Source: Ichthyophis bannanicus (Eukaryota; Chordata; Amphibia; Gymnophiona; Ichthyophiidae). From it: a stretch of DNA of 64,000 nt. How positions within the stretch are numbered: position 1 is the stretch's first letter; each line of letters begins with the position of its first letter. The position numbers and the translations under genes were made by a program. The stretch covers positions 46,095,788 through 46,159,787 of the forward strand of contig CM066039.1 of the NCBI GenBank assembly GCA_033557465.1, in the 5' to 3' direction. Shown one piece after another: positions 17,880 to 29,511 of the stretch. The notes beneath the pieces were generated by a model, which ran no database searches, was not told the origin of the DNA, and saw only the letters and a program-made list of their open reading frames with translations.

Positions 17880-18709
17880 ATCATTCAAAACAGACATATA
17901 AAAAAAAGATAAAAATATAAAACCATCAATGAAATTCAGAAACTCCCTATCTCACAATTGAACATGTCTCAAAACTAATTTAAAGCCATGTTTAAGCCTC
18001 TTTCTAAAGTTAATGCGCTCCATCTCCAATCTTAGATCCAGGAATTCCAGGCCAGCGGAGCACAATCTCGCCAGGCCCACATTCAGGTGGAAATGAATCT
18101 AACCCGCCTAGCAGCACGAACTGCCAGAGATTGGATTGCGATCTCAAGGCCCACAAAGGGCTGTGCGATCGGATACCTTGCTATAAATATTTGGGTCCCA
18201 TTAGACGTAACACAGTTTAGGACTGCTATCCAGAGGGTCGCCATGAGTCAACACTGACTTGACAGCACTTAACAACGATAAACGGAAGCCAGTGTGACAC
18301 AGAAAGGAGAGACAGGCTCCAATCTCTTACTGCCCGCCATGAACTTCGTTGCTGTATTCTTCACTAACGACAGATGAGCTAGCGTCTTTTTTTGGAAGAC
18401 CCGAATTCAAGATATGGCAGAATTCTGTAAGCAACAGGACTGGAGCCTGCATAATCTGAAGCAGATCAGCTTGACAAAGGAAAGGTTTAATTTCCTAATC
18501 AAACCTAAGTTGATAAAGGCTTTCCTAATAAGTGACTAGGCCGTACAGATTTATCTGCTGTCGTGCTTCTATGTTTTCATGTTTACCCGACCATCTAGAC
18601 TAAGTGCTGAATCCAGAAGGACTCCCAAACTTCCTACATTATTTTGGAGTGGTAATAGTACTCCACCAACACTTGGACCACCGTTCATAGATTTCCCTTC
18701 ACCCCAGGG
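17880..18709 (-). mobile_element. Antisense L2-like LINE C-terminal remnant
   Basis: Antisense reading near 18580-18650 gives NVGSLGVLLDSALSLDGRV, the conserved motif after the RT palm in L2-type LINEs. The rest down to about 17900 is degenerate 3' coding/UTR sequence. The LINE resumes beyond the MITE at 18710. An RTE/BovB-like tail fragment is inserted near 18210-18290. Confidence 0.55.
18205..18290 (+). repeat. RTE/BovB-type 3' tail fragment
   Basis: AGGGTCGCCATGAGTCAACA followed by CTGACTTGACAGCACTTAAC resembles the tail shared by BovB/RTE LINEs and SINEs mobilised by them. Only the tail can be seen. Confidence 0.45.
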
Positions 18710-19125
18710 CAGGGCTGGCCCAAGGGTTTCTGCTGCCTTAGGCAGAAGACCTGGTGTGCCGCTCCCACCCACCCCCTGCTGTGCTGTGTTTCCCTTCCCC
18801 CTCCCCATGCTGCTGCTGATTCTAGAGGCGGGGTTGGGGACTGCTTTGCGACAGCAGCAGGTCATGTGCTTCGGTACACATGGACTGCTGTTTCTGACCC
18901 CTCTAACACAACTTTGGGGGGTGTCCGAAATGGTAGACAATGTGTGCTGAAGCACATAGCCTGCCACTGCTGTTGGGTCGACCCCACTGCCGGAATCCGC
19001 GGCAGCAGAGGACAGCAGCATGGTGCAGCTCAGCACGAAGGGGCGACAGGTCTTGTGTGCCATGCCACCCATGTAGGTCTGCCTCTCTAGGCTGCCGCCT
19101 AGCCCGCCTAATTGACAAATCCTGG
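18710..19125. mobile_element. hAT-MITE-like GC-rich insert
   Basis: Starts CAGGGCTGGCCCAAGGG with internal GCCTTAGGCAG. The right end has CTAGGCTGCCGCCTAG and AATCCTGG. It interrupts the antisense LINE. Target duplications are not clear, so the limits are approximate. Confidence 0.5.
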
Positions 19126-19129
19126 GTGC

Positions 19130-19400
19130 CGGGTTGCAATGGCACCTAGAAATTGCACCCAGATACCTGAGATTTCATAGCCCTGAAAGCTTTTCTTTTT
19201 TGTGTGCTAGTGCTGCCTCAGATGCCAAGCTACTTATCTCCTCCATCGTGATCAGTGATCGACTCTCTGCGGTGGAAGACGCTTGGGATGATCTCATGTT
19301 TTCAAGTCTGTCGGGAGACCTGAAACCTCAAGATCAGTCCAAATTTCCTTTACCACATGGTTGAAACCTCTTGCAGAAAGCTGATTGCAATCATGGTGTA
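19130..19400 (-). mobile_element. Possible continuation of the antisense LINE
   Basis: Degenerate sequence following the MITE, whose antisense text is consistent with L2-like RT sequence; no intact motif. Confidence 0.3.
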
Positions 19401-19440
19401 GGAAATAAGCTGGAAGGATTCTGAGAGACATTGGGTGAAA

Positions 19441-19470
19441 GCTGTGTGTGTGTGTGTGGGGGGGGGGTGC
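19441..19470. repeat. GT microsatellite and G-run
   Basis: (TG)n followed by nine Gs; further GAGA-rich simple sequence continues to about 19600. Confidence 0.8.
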
Positions 19471-19796
19471 TCTGAGACAGAGAGAGAGACAATGTGTGAA
19501 GGCTGTCAGTGGAGGGGTGGGGTAAGAGAAATAGAGAGAGTGGCACTGTGTGAAGGCTGTGGGGGGCTATGAGAAAGAGAAACCCTGAGTGATGGCTGGT
19601 GGGGGGGACTAGGAGATATTTTTTTTGCTTCCTGTATTACCAGGGCCATGGTGATGGGTGAAACAAACGGGAAGTTACCTCAGATGCAGCTATAAACCGT
19701 CACCAATATGCTGCTGACAACCGACTCATTGGGGATGGGGGGAAGGGGAGGAGAAGGGTCAATGCGGTCTGTTGGCTCTGTCTAATGGCATGTTAA

Positions 19797-19856
19797 GGGC
19801 CTGATTTATTAAACTTTCTTTTTCCACAGAAAATGGGAAAACAGTAAATCAGGCCC
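19797..19856. mobile_element. Tiny TTAA-flanked hairpin element
   Basis: GGGCCTGATTTATTAAAC and its inverse GTAAATCAGGCCC form a hairpin flanked by TTAA at 19793-19796 and 19857-19860. TTAA duplications are typical of piggyBac-type transposons. At 60 bp it would be a minimal MITE. Confidence 0.6.
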
Positions 19857-19914
19857 TTAATAAAGGAACTGCAATGTACTTTTTTTTTTTGGGGGGGGGG
19901 GGGGAAGGGGAGGA

Positions 19915-20230
19915 AGGTGTCATTGTGATCAAGGTCTTGGTGGCCAGCTCATACATTTTTAAGCTGGCTCCTAGACTCCAAGAAAATTTGTCAAGGCCTG
20001 TCTTGATAAGGGTCTTGTGTGGGGTGAGTTTTAGCTGATTTTCTGATATCGACTGACCAACTTCCTTCACAAGTAATTCCAATCTGGAATACGTATCTTG
20101 AAGGGAGATCTCATATGGAATATATTTCTGGACGTCATTAGCATACATGAAATATGAAAGCTTCAATTTCCTGATGAGCCCCTCTCCCCACCTGCAGGAA
20201 AACATTCAAAAGTGTAGGGGATAGTGTAGG
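19915..20230 (-). mobile_element. Antisense LINE reverse-transcriptase fragment
   Basis: Antisense frame gives LKLSYFMYANDVQKYIPYEI followed by QLKLTPHKT; the YANDVQ is a decayed YADD-type box and NQLKLTPHKT matches the region just after it in L2-type RT. Flanked by a poly-T/G run at 19880. Confidence 0.65.
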
Positions 20231-20399
20231 ACTGCACTACATCCAGTCTACAACACAGTACCCAACAACACAGTGCCCAACTTAACTGGTTGCCTCCTAC
20301 CAGCAAGAATAATAAATGCATTTAAATAAATGATTATCACTCCCTTTTTTAAAAGGATACACTAGTATCTGTTGGGAGAATGATCAATCTATGACAAAT

Positions 20400-20850
20400 C
20401 TGCCGCTTTTTAGCAGCGCTAGCGGAAGCTGCAGTGACCTTGTTTGTGGAGTCAAGAAATCTCCTTGATCCAGCGCCATCCAGATTTGGGAAGACCTATA
20501 ACGGTACTAGGATAGTCTCACTGTTTTGGAATACATGAGGATGATTCTTAATTGCGGGGCGAAAGGTTTTTTAATGCGACTGGATTCATTGACAGCTTCT
20601 GATTTTATAGATAATTCATTGCTGATTAATTGGGTATTTAACTTGGGTATCAAGGAAAACGTTTTGTCATGGTTCTCATCTTTACTGGATCTTTGCTGGG
20701 CTCTAGCAACACTTCCAGGACTGTAATATCATCATCTGTATCGAGGAGAAGGCAGCAATGGGAGCATTACAGCAGATTTAAGTCTGGGAGGTACAGATCT
20801 CAAGAGAATGCTATGGGTCTCGCCGCAGAACTCCACCCCAGATGAATCTT
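20400..20850 (+). mobile_element. L2-like LINE reverse-transcriptase fragment
   Basis: Sense frames give a FGK decayed finger region (near 20480) and then LDSLTASDFIDNSLLINW with LGIKENVLSWFSSLLDL, equivalent to the LDLSAAFDTVDH...LSWF block. Near 20815 a decayed VPQGS block is visible. Opposite strand to the fragment just upstream. Confidence 0.65.
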
Positions 20851-21840
20851 CACTTCAGCTCAATACACAAAACACAGGCAGATCTTCCCTCGATACCGAA
20901 TGAGTGACCACAAACTGAATAGAGAAACTGCAAAACATAAATCAGTCTGGAAAACCCAGGAAGTTGAACTCTGAAAGCAGTGACAGAGAAAAAGAAATGC
21001 ATTTTCTCCTGTGCTCTGTGAACATAGCCGAGGAAAAGCAGTTTCCCCCCTAAAGCAGAGTTAAAACAGTGGCTAGAGCGATCACTAAGCATCTGCAGAT
21101 AGAAAATATGAAATTGCAATTTATTTGCAAACAGAATCCTTCTGTAAAAAGGCACCTCTTTGGCAAAACTAGTGAAGGGATCTTCCCTCACCCTAGGCAT
21201 CAAACTCTACCATGAAATTCTACAGACCTGCATAGAATCGTTTTGCCCCCACTGTGGTATTGTGGAGCCCAAGGGGCTATGGATACTGTCTGTGAACTGC
21301 AGGGAATCGGTAGGATTTATAATTTATTTCAATTTGATATACTGACCTTTGCACGCATTCAGAACGGTTTACGATCAATTTAAAATTCTAAGAAATATAA
21401 GAGAAAAGGAGCTTCATAATGTCCATAGGAAAGAAAGGAAGAAGAACGTAGTCAGTCAGTAATCAGGGGAGGCGCAACTCAGTTCATCCCTGGGGCCCAG
21501 TCCAACCCCAAAGGCCTGCTCAAGAGGATTTCTGTGGAATTGAATTGAGCTACAATTTACTTAGCTTGATTTGATGGCAAATTTATTTGCACATTTGACC
21601 AGCAAAATATTCTGCATTCTGCCTCCAAGGAGAATGTACCACAGTATAAATCCTGAGATTCTATATTTCTCATCTGGTAGGTAAGGCAGCAGGCACAAAG
21701 AAGGGAACTTTTTTAATTTTAGAAATATATTTTCAGTTTTACTGCATTTTGGCAACTGCAATACACATTCTCATTCAATAAAGTTTCTTGAATTTAAATT
21801 TGCTAAAACAATAGCAGTGAATTATAAAGCCGATGGCTGG
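20851..21840. other. No gene recognised; LINE-tail-like piece
   Basis: Around 21325-21420 a GATATACTGACC...GAACGGTTTACGATC text resembles antisense tails of L2-like elements. No long ORF. Confidence 0.35.
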
Positions 21841-21842
21841 GA

Positions 21843-23955
21843 ACATAAGAACATAAGATATGCCATACTGGGTCAGACCAAGGTCCATCAAGCCCAGTAT
21901 CCTGTTTCCAACAGTGGCCAATCTAGGTCATACATACCTAGCAGTTTCCCCAAAAGACACAGGCTCCACAATGCTTGTACTGGGGCAAGCACTGATATCC
22001 TGGGTCCCTTCTTTTTAATAATGGTTTATGGACCTTTCCTCCAGGAACTTCTCCAAACCTTTTTAAACCCAGCAACACCAACAGCCTTTACTACATACTC
22101 CGGTAACAAATTCCAGAGTTTGATTACTCATTGAGTGAAAAAATATTTTCTCTTATTTGTCTTAAATAGCTTACCCTGTGCTTCATTGCATGTCCCCTAG
22201 TCTTTCTATATTCTGATAACATAAACAATCGATCTACGTTTACCCGTTCCACTCTATTCATTAATTTATAGACTTCTATCATATCTCCCCTCAGCCGTCT
22301 CTTTTCCAGGTTAAAGAGCCCTAACCTTTTTAGCCTTTCTTCATATGGGTATCCTTCCATCCCCTTTACCATTTTGGTGGCTCTTCTCTGAACCTTTTCT
22401 AAAAACACTATATCCTTTTTAAGATACGGCGACCAGAATTGCACACACTATTCAAGGTGGGGTCACACCATGGAACGATATAGAGGCATTATAATATCCT
22501 TTGTTTTATTTTTCATTCCTTTCCTTATGATACCTAGCATTCAATTTGCTCTCTTGGCTGCTGCTGCACACTGGGCCGAGGGTTTTAACATGTTATCCAC
22601 ATTGAAGCATAAATCTTTTTTCTGGGTGGTGGTTCCTAATGTGGAACTTTGCCTTGTGTAACCATAGTTTGGATTGTTCTTCCCTAGGTGCATAACTTTG
22701 CACTTGTCCACATTAAATTTCATCTGCCATTTTGATGCCCAGTCTTCCAATTTGTCAAGATCCTCTTACAATTTTCCACAATCCTTATGGATTTTAACAA
22801 CTTTAAATAGTTTTGTGCCATCTGCAAATTTGATAACCTCACTCGTTATTACCTTTTCCAGGTCATTTATGAATATGTCAAAAAGCAGCGAACTCAGCAC
22901 AGACCCATGGAGTACACTACTATTCACCTTTTTCCATTGGGAAAAAGTCTCTGATGAGGGACCTTGTCAAAGACTTTCTGAATGTCTAAATACACTATAT
23001 CAACCGACTCACCTTTGTCTACCTGTTTATTCACACCTTCAAAAAACATAACAGATTAGTAAGACAAGATCTTCCTTGTCTAAAGCCATGTTGGCTGTCT
23101 CCCATTAAGCCATGACTATCTACATGTTCAGCAATTTTGTTCTTTATGATAGTTTCTACCATTTTTCCCGGTACTGACGTCAGGCTCACCGGTCTGTAGT
23201 TTCCCAGATCACCCCTGGAACCCTTTTTAAAAATTGGCATTACATTGGCCACTCTCCAATCTTCAGGTATAACTGATGATTTTAATGATAGTTCACAGAT
23301 TACTAATAGCAGGTCTGCAGTCTCATACTTCAGTTCTTTCAACACCCTTGGATGTATACCATCCGGCCCAGGCGATTTGCTACTCTTCAGTTTATGAAAT
23401 AGTTGTAATACATCTTCCCGATGTATCGATATTTCCTTCAATTCTTCCGCACCTTTAAATACCACTTCAGTCATGGGTAACATCCCTGCATCTTCCTCAA
23501 TAAAGACCAAAGCAAAGAATTCATTCAGTCTCTCCGCTATCGCCTGTTGCTCTTAGTGCCCCTTTAACCCCTCTATCATCTAATGGACCAACTGATTCTC
23601 TCCCATATTTTTTGCTACGAATGTACTTGAAAAAGTCTTTATTTTGCGTTATTGCTTTCGCAGCAAGCTACTTCTGAAATTCTCCCTTTGCCTGCCTTAT
23701 CAATGCCTTGCATTTAACTTGCCAGTGCTTCTGCTGTTTCCAGTTTTTGTCATTTGGCTCTTTTTTCCATTTCCTGAAAGATGCTTTTTTGGCAACAACA
23801 GCCTCTCTGACCTCACCTTTAAACCATGCTGGCAGTTTTTTGGACTTCCTTCCACTTTTCTTAAAGTGTGGAATACAGATGTTCTGGGCTTCCAAAATAG
23901 TATTTTTCAACAACACCCAAGCTTGATGTAAGTCTTTAACCTTTGCAAGGTCCGA
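21843..23955 (-). pseudogene. 5'-truncated antisense CR1 ORF2 copy
   Basis: The copy runs antisense from the terminal repeat (CATAAGAACATAAGATATGC at 21843) through the 3' UTR to ORF2. Frames on the minus strand give the C-terminal RT region (22124-22444), the region after the palm (22541-22750), the finger segment with GPDGIHPRVLKEL and [14 protein letters not shown] (23031-23510), and the linker after the endonuclease (23668-23916). It is broken by several frameshifts and stops. The FADD box is near 22835. The 5' truncation near 23955 is usual for CR1. Same subfamily as 10049-14873. Confidence 0.9.
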
Positions 23956-25036
23956 TAATTGTCCTTACTGAGTGCTTGAATGACAGCAAGTGGTATGTTT
24001 ACTAAATTGTGCTATCCGGTTTGGGCACTCTGCTCCAGCAGCAAAAGTCCCACACTACCCAGGTTGCACGTAATAGTGTGGATCATGAGTGGAACACAGG
24101 AGTTGATGGGAAGGTGCAGCTAGCACGGGCGTTAATTGCTCATGCTAACTGCATTTGCTGCCCTTTTAGCATGGGTGCACGTAACGCCACCTCAATGGGT
24201 GGCATAAGATATCCTCACATGCTGGCTTGGCAGTGAGGTGTCTTGGGGCCATGTTAACTGCAGGGGGTTGGATGCACACTGGTGCGGACCTTAGTCAACA
24301 TACCCCTATGACACCCAAGCTTATCCATTCTCTTGTCTACGTATGTCTAATCCATTTAGGAGAACTGAGCCAACTCCATGGAGCAGTGTGTGTTTGAGCT
24401 ATCTGATCTGCCTCTTCAATTTCTCCTCTCCCTTCTGTTGCCACAGGTCTGGGAGATTGAAGAGATGATGCATAAGGCAGATCAGAGAACTGTCTGATAC
24501 TGGGGGCCTCACACCCACCCACGTGACCAATGGAGCTGGCACCTATGAAGCCATTTGGCCTTTCTTGTAATCTTCTGACTACTTCAAGAACAAACACTCC
24601 TGCTTTAATTCAGTCAACAGTATTTGCTTATTGGCCATTGCTGTCCTGACAGAAGAAGTATAATTCTTGAAAGTGATAAGACAAAAGATTGGGTTGATCC
24701 AACTGTACGGGCCCTGACACAATAAAAGGGTTTTAACCTGCAACCCATTTTCAGGTCTTTCTTTCTTGATGTAGCGATTTTGCCTGAACGTGTGACTCAG
24801 TTAGAAACTGACCTATATTAGACTGTAATGCCTTGAACTTTCATTTGCAGCTACTTAGGTTTTATTTCCTACTCAACTCAGCTCAGCCATTGCAGCAACA
24901 ATCCATAGCCAAGGGGCACCAATTTCAGCCATTTGACCACCAGATGTTGCCGTTGAGTGATACCTAAGAGTTGTTGGCCTTTTCTTGGGAGCAGAGAATC
25001 TGATCTGGGAAATGAACCCAGGTCTTCTATTGATCT
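23956..25036. other. No gene recognised
   Basis: Around 24000-24310 GTTTACTAAATTG...CCTTAGTCAACATAC are weak inverted ends, possibly an old DNA-transposon remnant. Otherwise no feature. Confidence 0.3.
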
Positions 25037-25804
25037 CAGAACTGGTGCTATCATTAGGTGAACTAGGTGGTTGCATTGAGCGCAGATGTTCTGGGAGCGC
25101 CACATTATCGCTGCTGCCACCTCTCTCTGGGGCCTGGCGGCAATGGCATTGAAACCTGACACAGTGCTGCATTGCAGTTTTGGCCGTCTCTGACCTACCA
25201 CTTCTGCCCCCTCTCCAACGCAGTCTTCACGGTTTCGGTGCCATTGTTGCTAGGTCCACTTCAACCCCTTATGGGGCCCGGGGCAAACATTTCCAGCAAG
25301 CCCCCCCCTTCGTCTGAAGCCCTCCTCTCATCTGCGAGGCCCCCCTCCTGACACCACTGCAGCGATACAGAAAAAAGGCACTGCAGCCCCCAGAATTAAC
25401 TTCTTTTCTGGCACCAATCACGCTTCCGCTTCTGCCTCCATCTGGTGAATCAGATATGCTGCCAATGAATTGAAGGAGGGGCGGAAGCGTGAATGGCACC
25501 GTGGCACTGGCAAGAAGGTAACTCCTGTGCCGCGGTGCCTATTTTATGTATTGCCACCCCTGTCCATCCTGGAGAGGGGTAGCAATGCGTGTGGGGGCAG
25601 AAGCAGGGCTGCTATTACCTATGGGCAGCAGGGCAGCTGGGGCCCCTGGGAGCCAGGGGCAGCTGTCCCTTTTGGTCATAGGTAAAAGTGGCCCTGCAGG
25701 TTCTGGAGAGAGGCGGCACAGCGGCAATGCGGGCGAGGGTAGCAATGAGGGGAGGCAAGACAGAGGACTCACCTAGGGTGTCTCTAATCCTTGCAGCAGC
25801 TCTG
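25037..25804. mobile_element. Composite GC-rich hAT-MITE-like element
   Basis: Left end CAGAACTGGTGCTATCATTA, right end CTAATCCTTGCAGCAGCTCTG. Flanks ATTGATCT (25029-25036) and ATTGATTC (25805-25812) are a likely 8-bp duplication with two differences. The interior holds a second GC-rich repeat from about 25200 and a 93-bp palindromic MITE at 25604-25696. Confidence 0.65.
25604..25696. mobile_element. Small palindromic MITE, second copy
   Basis: CAGGGCTGCTATTACCTATG and CATAGGTAAAAGTGGCCCTG are inverted ends. Same family as 3803-3902. Confidence 0.65.
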
Positions 25805-25812
25805 ATTGATTC

Positions 25813-26517
25813 ATTAGACTAGTTCAACCCTAGGCCTATCTTTTAAAACGCAGTGAGCATGCAACTTCTTGCCTTTTTGCGATGGTTCCTTGACTGTAAT
25901 CCCTGAAAGGCTTCTTCAAACCATTGCCTCCATCCCTGAGGTATAGCAGGGTCGGGCTTTCCAGTGTTCCAAATGGAGTCCATGCTCTGGCTATTTCAGT
26001 CTTGCTAAGTCAGTCTTTGCTGCCTGTAGATTCACTCAGACTGACTTTCACACTTCCAGCTGCCCTGTGTCATCTCTCACCGGCTGGGATGTTAGCCAAG
26101 CCTACATTTCCCCTCCTCATATTTATGTTCCTGTACCTTTGATTAATGGATTAGGTATTTTTTCATCTTTAACCTCTTCCATCTTTTCAGTCTGGCTTTT
26201 GGCAGTTGGCCCACTTGAGAAAGGCTGTCCCTTCTTCCTAGAGGGGTCATGAGTCACGTGCGTACCCTTCATTGGCACAGCCCAACAGACCCGAGGCGCC
26301 TCAAGTTATCTTACCACTGACAGCAAGAAAATTGTTGGTCTTTTTTTTTTTTTTTTTGCAGTTTCTAGGCAGAACAGGGTTCCATGACGTTTTCCTGGAA
26401 AAATAATTTCTTGAGAAGAATGGGCTTATTTCATCAACATTTCGGACCTTAAAACATTTCTAGAGGAAAGTTATTTGTAGAATTCATCAAATAAAAATAG
26501 ATGTTCACAGTTCAAGG
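25813..26517. other. No gene recognised
   Basis: Includes a 19-base T-run at 26340-26358. No domain-bearing ORF. Confidence 0.35.
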
Positions 26518-26632
26518 TATATAGCCCAACATGTATATAGCTCACAATGTATATAGCCCCTGTTCACAGTATATAGCCCAACATGTATATAGCTCACAAT
26601 GTATATAGCCCCTGTTCACAGTATATAGCCCA
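26518..26632. repeat. 52-bp tandem repeat, about 2.2 copies
   Basis: TATATAGCCC recurs at 26518, 26570 and 26622; the first two units are nearly identical. Confidence 0.9.
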
Positions 26633-26699
26633 CCAGTTAATCAATCACACTGCCCACCCACACCACCCAAGTCATTGCATCCACTGCATGTATTCACCC

Positions 26700-26787
26700 T
26701 CCCACTCTTGATTGTTTGATGTGCCTACCGCTTTGATTTAATGATAAAGCGGTATATTAAATCCTTTTAAATAAATAAAAATAAAGA
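26700..26787 (+). repeat. LINE/SINE 3' tail with AAATAA repeats
   Basis: ATGATAAAGCGGTATATTAA followed by TTTTAAATAAATAAAAATAA, a tail type also seen at 43560-43650. Confidence 0.55.
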
Positions 26788-27500
26788 TGTATCCTCTGAA
26801 GTACACCATGGAGGACCACATAAAACCCCAGAGCAGCTGCTGCAAAAGGAACGCAGTGACTTGTCTCAGTGAACCCCTGGAGGTAAGAGGTGTCTTTGAG
26901 CTTCCAGGTGACCTCTGCAGTTCTCACAGTTGCAGAGTACAGTGAGGCAACTCTCCACCCATCTCCGGTACATTATATTCCCTTTTTCCAGAGCCATCTG
27001 CTTGCAGCACCACCACCCTGACCTACAATGTGGGATTCTCAGGGTAGCACCACTTTCCTGATTTGATCTATTGACTTATTATTCCTGAGGACTTGCCCCA
27101 AACAAACTCATGCCAATTGCAAAGCTTCCATGGTAGCTGTCAGGGGCGTGACCAGTATGTTCCCTGCTGCTAATGCATGATGGGCCAATCTAAGGTGTGC
27201 TCCACCAAGGTGGGTTCACTTAATGACTCCCTAAGGTGAACTCATGTTAAGAGCCGCGTTGCACCATGGATCAGGTCAAGGTCAGGTAGAGCATGAGGGA
27301 CACGGCTGAGCACAGGAAATCTGCAAGATAACTGCAATCACACCTAACCCTACTTCTAAACAAGAAGGAAAATGCGCAGCCCTGCCCGCATCATCCTGAA
27401 CTTTTCCCTTCGGATATTCTAGTTTTCTAAGATTGACAAGAACATGAATGTGTTGGGCTGGATTAAGAATTAATGATACTGGCTTGCCGCTTGAGGTTGT
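26788..27500. other. No gene recognised
   Basis: Unique-looking sequence with only short frames. Confidence 0.35.
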
Positions 27501-27696
27501 GTTGCCAGCTGATTCTATTTCTTTCAAGACAAGTTGATCTAGTCCTCATGTTACCCCATTGCATGCAGGGATTTGTAGTTCTGATTTCCGTGTTGTAGTC
27601 CCAATGAAAAATGAGACTACAAGTCCCTGCATCATGCAGCAGGGTAAAATCAGGACTAGATCAGCCTGTGCTGAAAATCTGGAGCCAGTTGGCAAC
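27501..27696. mobile_element. Foldback MITE-like palindrome
   Basis: Ends GTTGCCAGCTGATTC and CTGGAGCCAGTTGGCAAC are imperfect inverted repeats, and the arms pair along most of their length (GATCTAGTCCT with AGGACTAGATC; CCCTGCATCATG with its inverse). Confidence 0.75.
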
Positions 27697-28590
27697 TCTA
27701 GCTGGAGATCAGGAACACTGGGAAGTAGACTTCATGTCCAGAATTTGAACTGCAGCCCCCCTCCCTGTCCTTTCTCTAAGGCTGGCAAATAGCAAGGAAG
27801 CTGGCACTGATTCTGCAGCGCACAGCTTTTATCCCCTTCCACCTGCTCCAGGGCAGCACTCAGGCGCCAGGGACTGAAGGAAGGAAAGGCTGAGAATGAT
27901 TAAAGAGGAAGCCCTTGGAAAGAGAATGCACCCACTTTACTTCTGCTATTTCCTGAAAAAATCCTTCACTGTCTGCAGAGTGCTTAACGTCTCCCAGGTG
28001 TCGGCTCGCTGGCTCCAGAGACCCAAGGATGCAAGTGCGACCCCAGGGACCTTGCTGAGGGTTTCACTATTCCAGAGCTCCCCTTCCTGCATCACAGTGT
28101 TGGCCAGAGGCCATATCCTCGGAGGCTTGAAAGAGTAAGCCTGGGTGTTTTGTCAAGCAGCCAAACCATGTTTCCATGGGGATTCACTTCCTTACAGTTT
28201 TGGTTAAAGTGCCTTTAAAATCCTCTCATTTCCCAGCCCATACCTGTGGACCCCTGCCACCTTCAACGACTAATCACCCGTGGGGGGTTACTCACTGCCA
28301 GAAAAGGGGTGTACCAGACAATTAGTCTAGTTGATTGGCTCACTGGCCTTTGCCTCGCCCTGTTCAAGTCACTGAGAATCTGAGGGTTTTCCTTTAACAG
28401 CCTGTGAGAAAACACATAGTGCTGCTAACAAAAGCATTTTAAATGAATACTTTCAACAATTCAGAAAAAATGAAATGGTCGGATTCGGAACCTCTTCTCA
28501 AGCAGTGACTTGAGATATCTTCAGTACTTAGATGGCCATATTGGTATAGCTGGCCATCTAGATTGCACAGAGCCTTGTGGTTGGCATGAG
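27697..28590. other. No gene recognised
   Basis: An 80-codon frame at 27896-28138 has an ATG start but no recognisable domain or splice context; I do not call it a gene. Confidence 0.3.
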
Positions 28591-28791
28591 CAGAGTTGCC
28601 AAGATACCCAGTTGCAGGATTGAAATTTTTTGCCAGTTCTGGTTTTAAGTTTGCTTTGCAGTATTTATAGTCCCTGATTTTATCCATTGGAAACAGGGCT
28701 GCAGGTCGCATAATGCATCAGAACGAGACGATCAGAAAACCAGGACCAGCTTGAAATCTCACTCCTGGAACTGGGCAACTTGGCAGCTCTG
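28591..28791. mobile_element. Foldback MITE-like element
   Basis: CAGAGTTGCCAAGATACCCA and GAACTGGGCAACTTGGCAGC...CTG are inverted ends, with GCAGGATTGAAAT pairing with ATCTCACTCCTGG. Target duplication not clear. Related in end sequence to 27501-27696. Confidence 0.7.
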
Positions 28792-28964
28792 CGTGTGAAA
28801 GACGGGTGCTGGAGGGAGCTGATTGGCCGTCTTGTGTATGCGTCTATCCAATATGGTGGAGTACAAAAGATGAAGACCAAAAAATCACCCCTGTCTCAGA
28901 TAAGGAGAAATTTTGCAGGCACTCAGACTGTGGGGCTGGCAGCTGAGATGTATTTTTGTCAGTG

Positions 28965-29036
28965 TTCACAGTATAACTGGGCAGGCTGAATGGACCAGGC
29001 GGTCTTTCTCTGCCATCAGTTACTATGTTATTATGA
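28965..29036 (+). mobile_element. CR1-like 3' tail
   Basis: GGGCAGGCTGAATGGACCAG, then GTCTTTCTCTGCCATCAG and TTACTATGTTATTATG is the 3' end of a CR1-type element related to the CR1-b end (GGTCTTTTTCTGCCATCATG). Confidence 0.7.
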
Positions 29037-29097
29037 ACCAGCTGGCAGATGGCCACAGGTAAAGCAGCTGCCTGTTCTATAGTTGTTGTCGTGCAAC

Positions 29098-29511
29098 CAG
29101 GGCTGGTGCTACTAGGCGAACTAGGCAGTCACCTGGAGTTCTGGCCTTCCAGGCCAGCTATTGCTGCTGCTGCCGCCATCCCTCTCTGGGGCCAGCAGAC
29201 AGTGGCAATGGCTCAGAAATCACAATGCAGCATGTATCTAAACTCTCCAACATGCACCATAGTTTCTGTCTTCTACTATCTGCCGCTTCCACCCTCCTCT
29301 GATGCAGACTTCTGGTTTATGCAAACTGGAATTTTGCATTGGGGGAGGGAGGGTGTGGAAGCAGCAGATAGTAAGACACAGAAACTGCATCACAGGGCTG
29401 GAGAGTTTAGCTATTGCTGCTGCTGGCCTTGGAAAGGGGCGGCGCGGCAGCAATGGAGACGGCAAGATGAAGGACACACCTAGGGTGCCTCCAATCCTTG
29501 CTCCAGCCCTG
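29098..29511. mobile_element. Foldback hAT-type MITE (414 bp)
   Basis: CAGGGCTGGTGCTACTAGGC and CCAATCCTTGCTCCAGCCCTG are inverted ends. Flanks CGTGCAAC (29090-29097) and GGTGCAGC (29512-29519) match at six of eight bases. The long inverted arms (GCAGATAGTA/TACTATCTGC) make frames on both strands that are not genes. Same family as 36207-36567. Confidence 0.75.

Noticed and set aside
23031..23510. Separate antisense gene
   Set aside because: It is part of the antisense CR1 copy at 21843-23955; the wording matches the RT finger of the full copy.
26518..26632. CRISPR-like array
   Set aside because: Units are contiguous 52-bp tandem copies without variable spacers, in a eukaryotic context.
27896..28138. 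80-codon ORF with an ATG start
   Set aside because: No domain, no homologous copy in the window and no splice context; ORFs of this length are common by chance.
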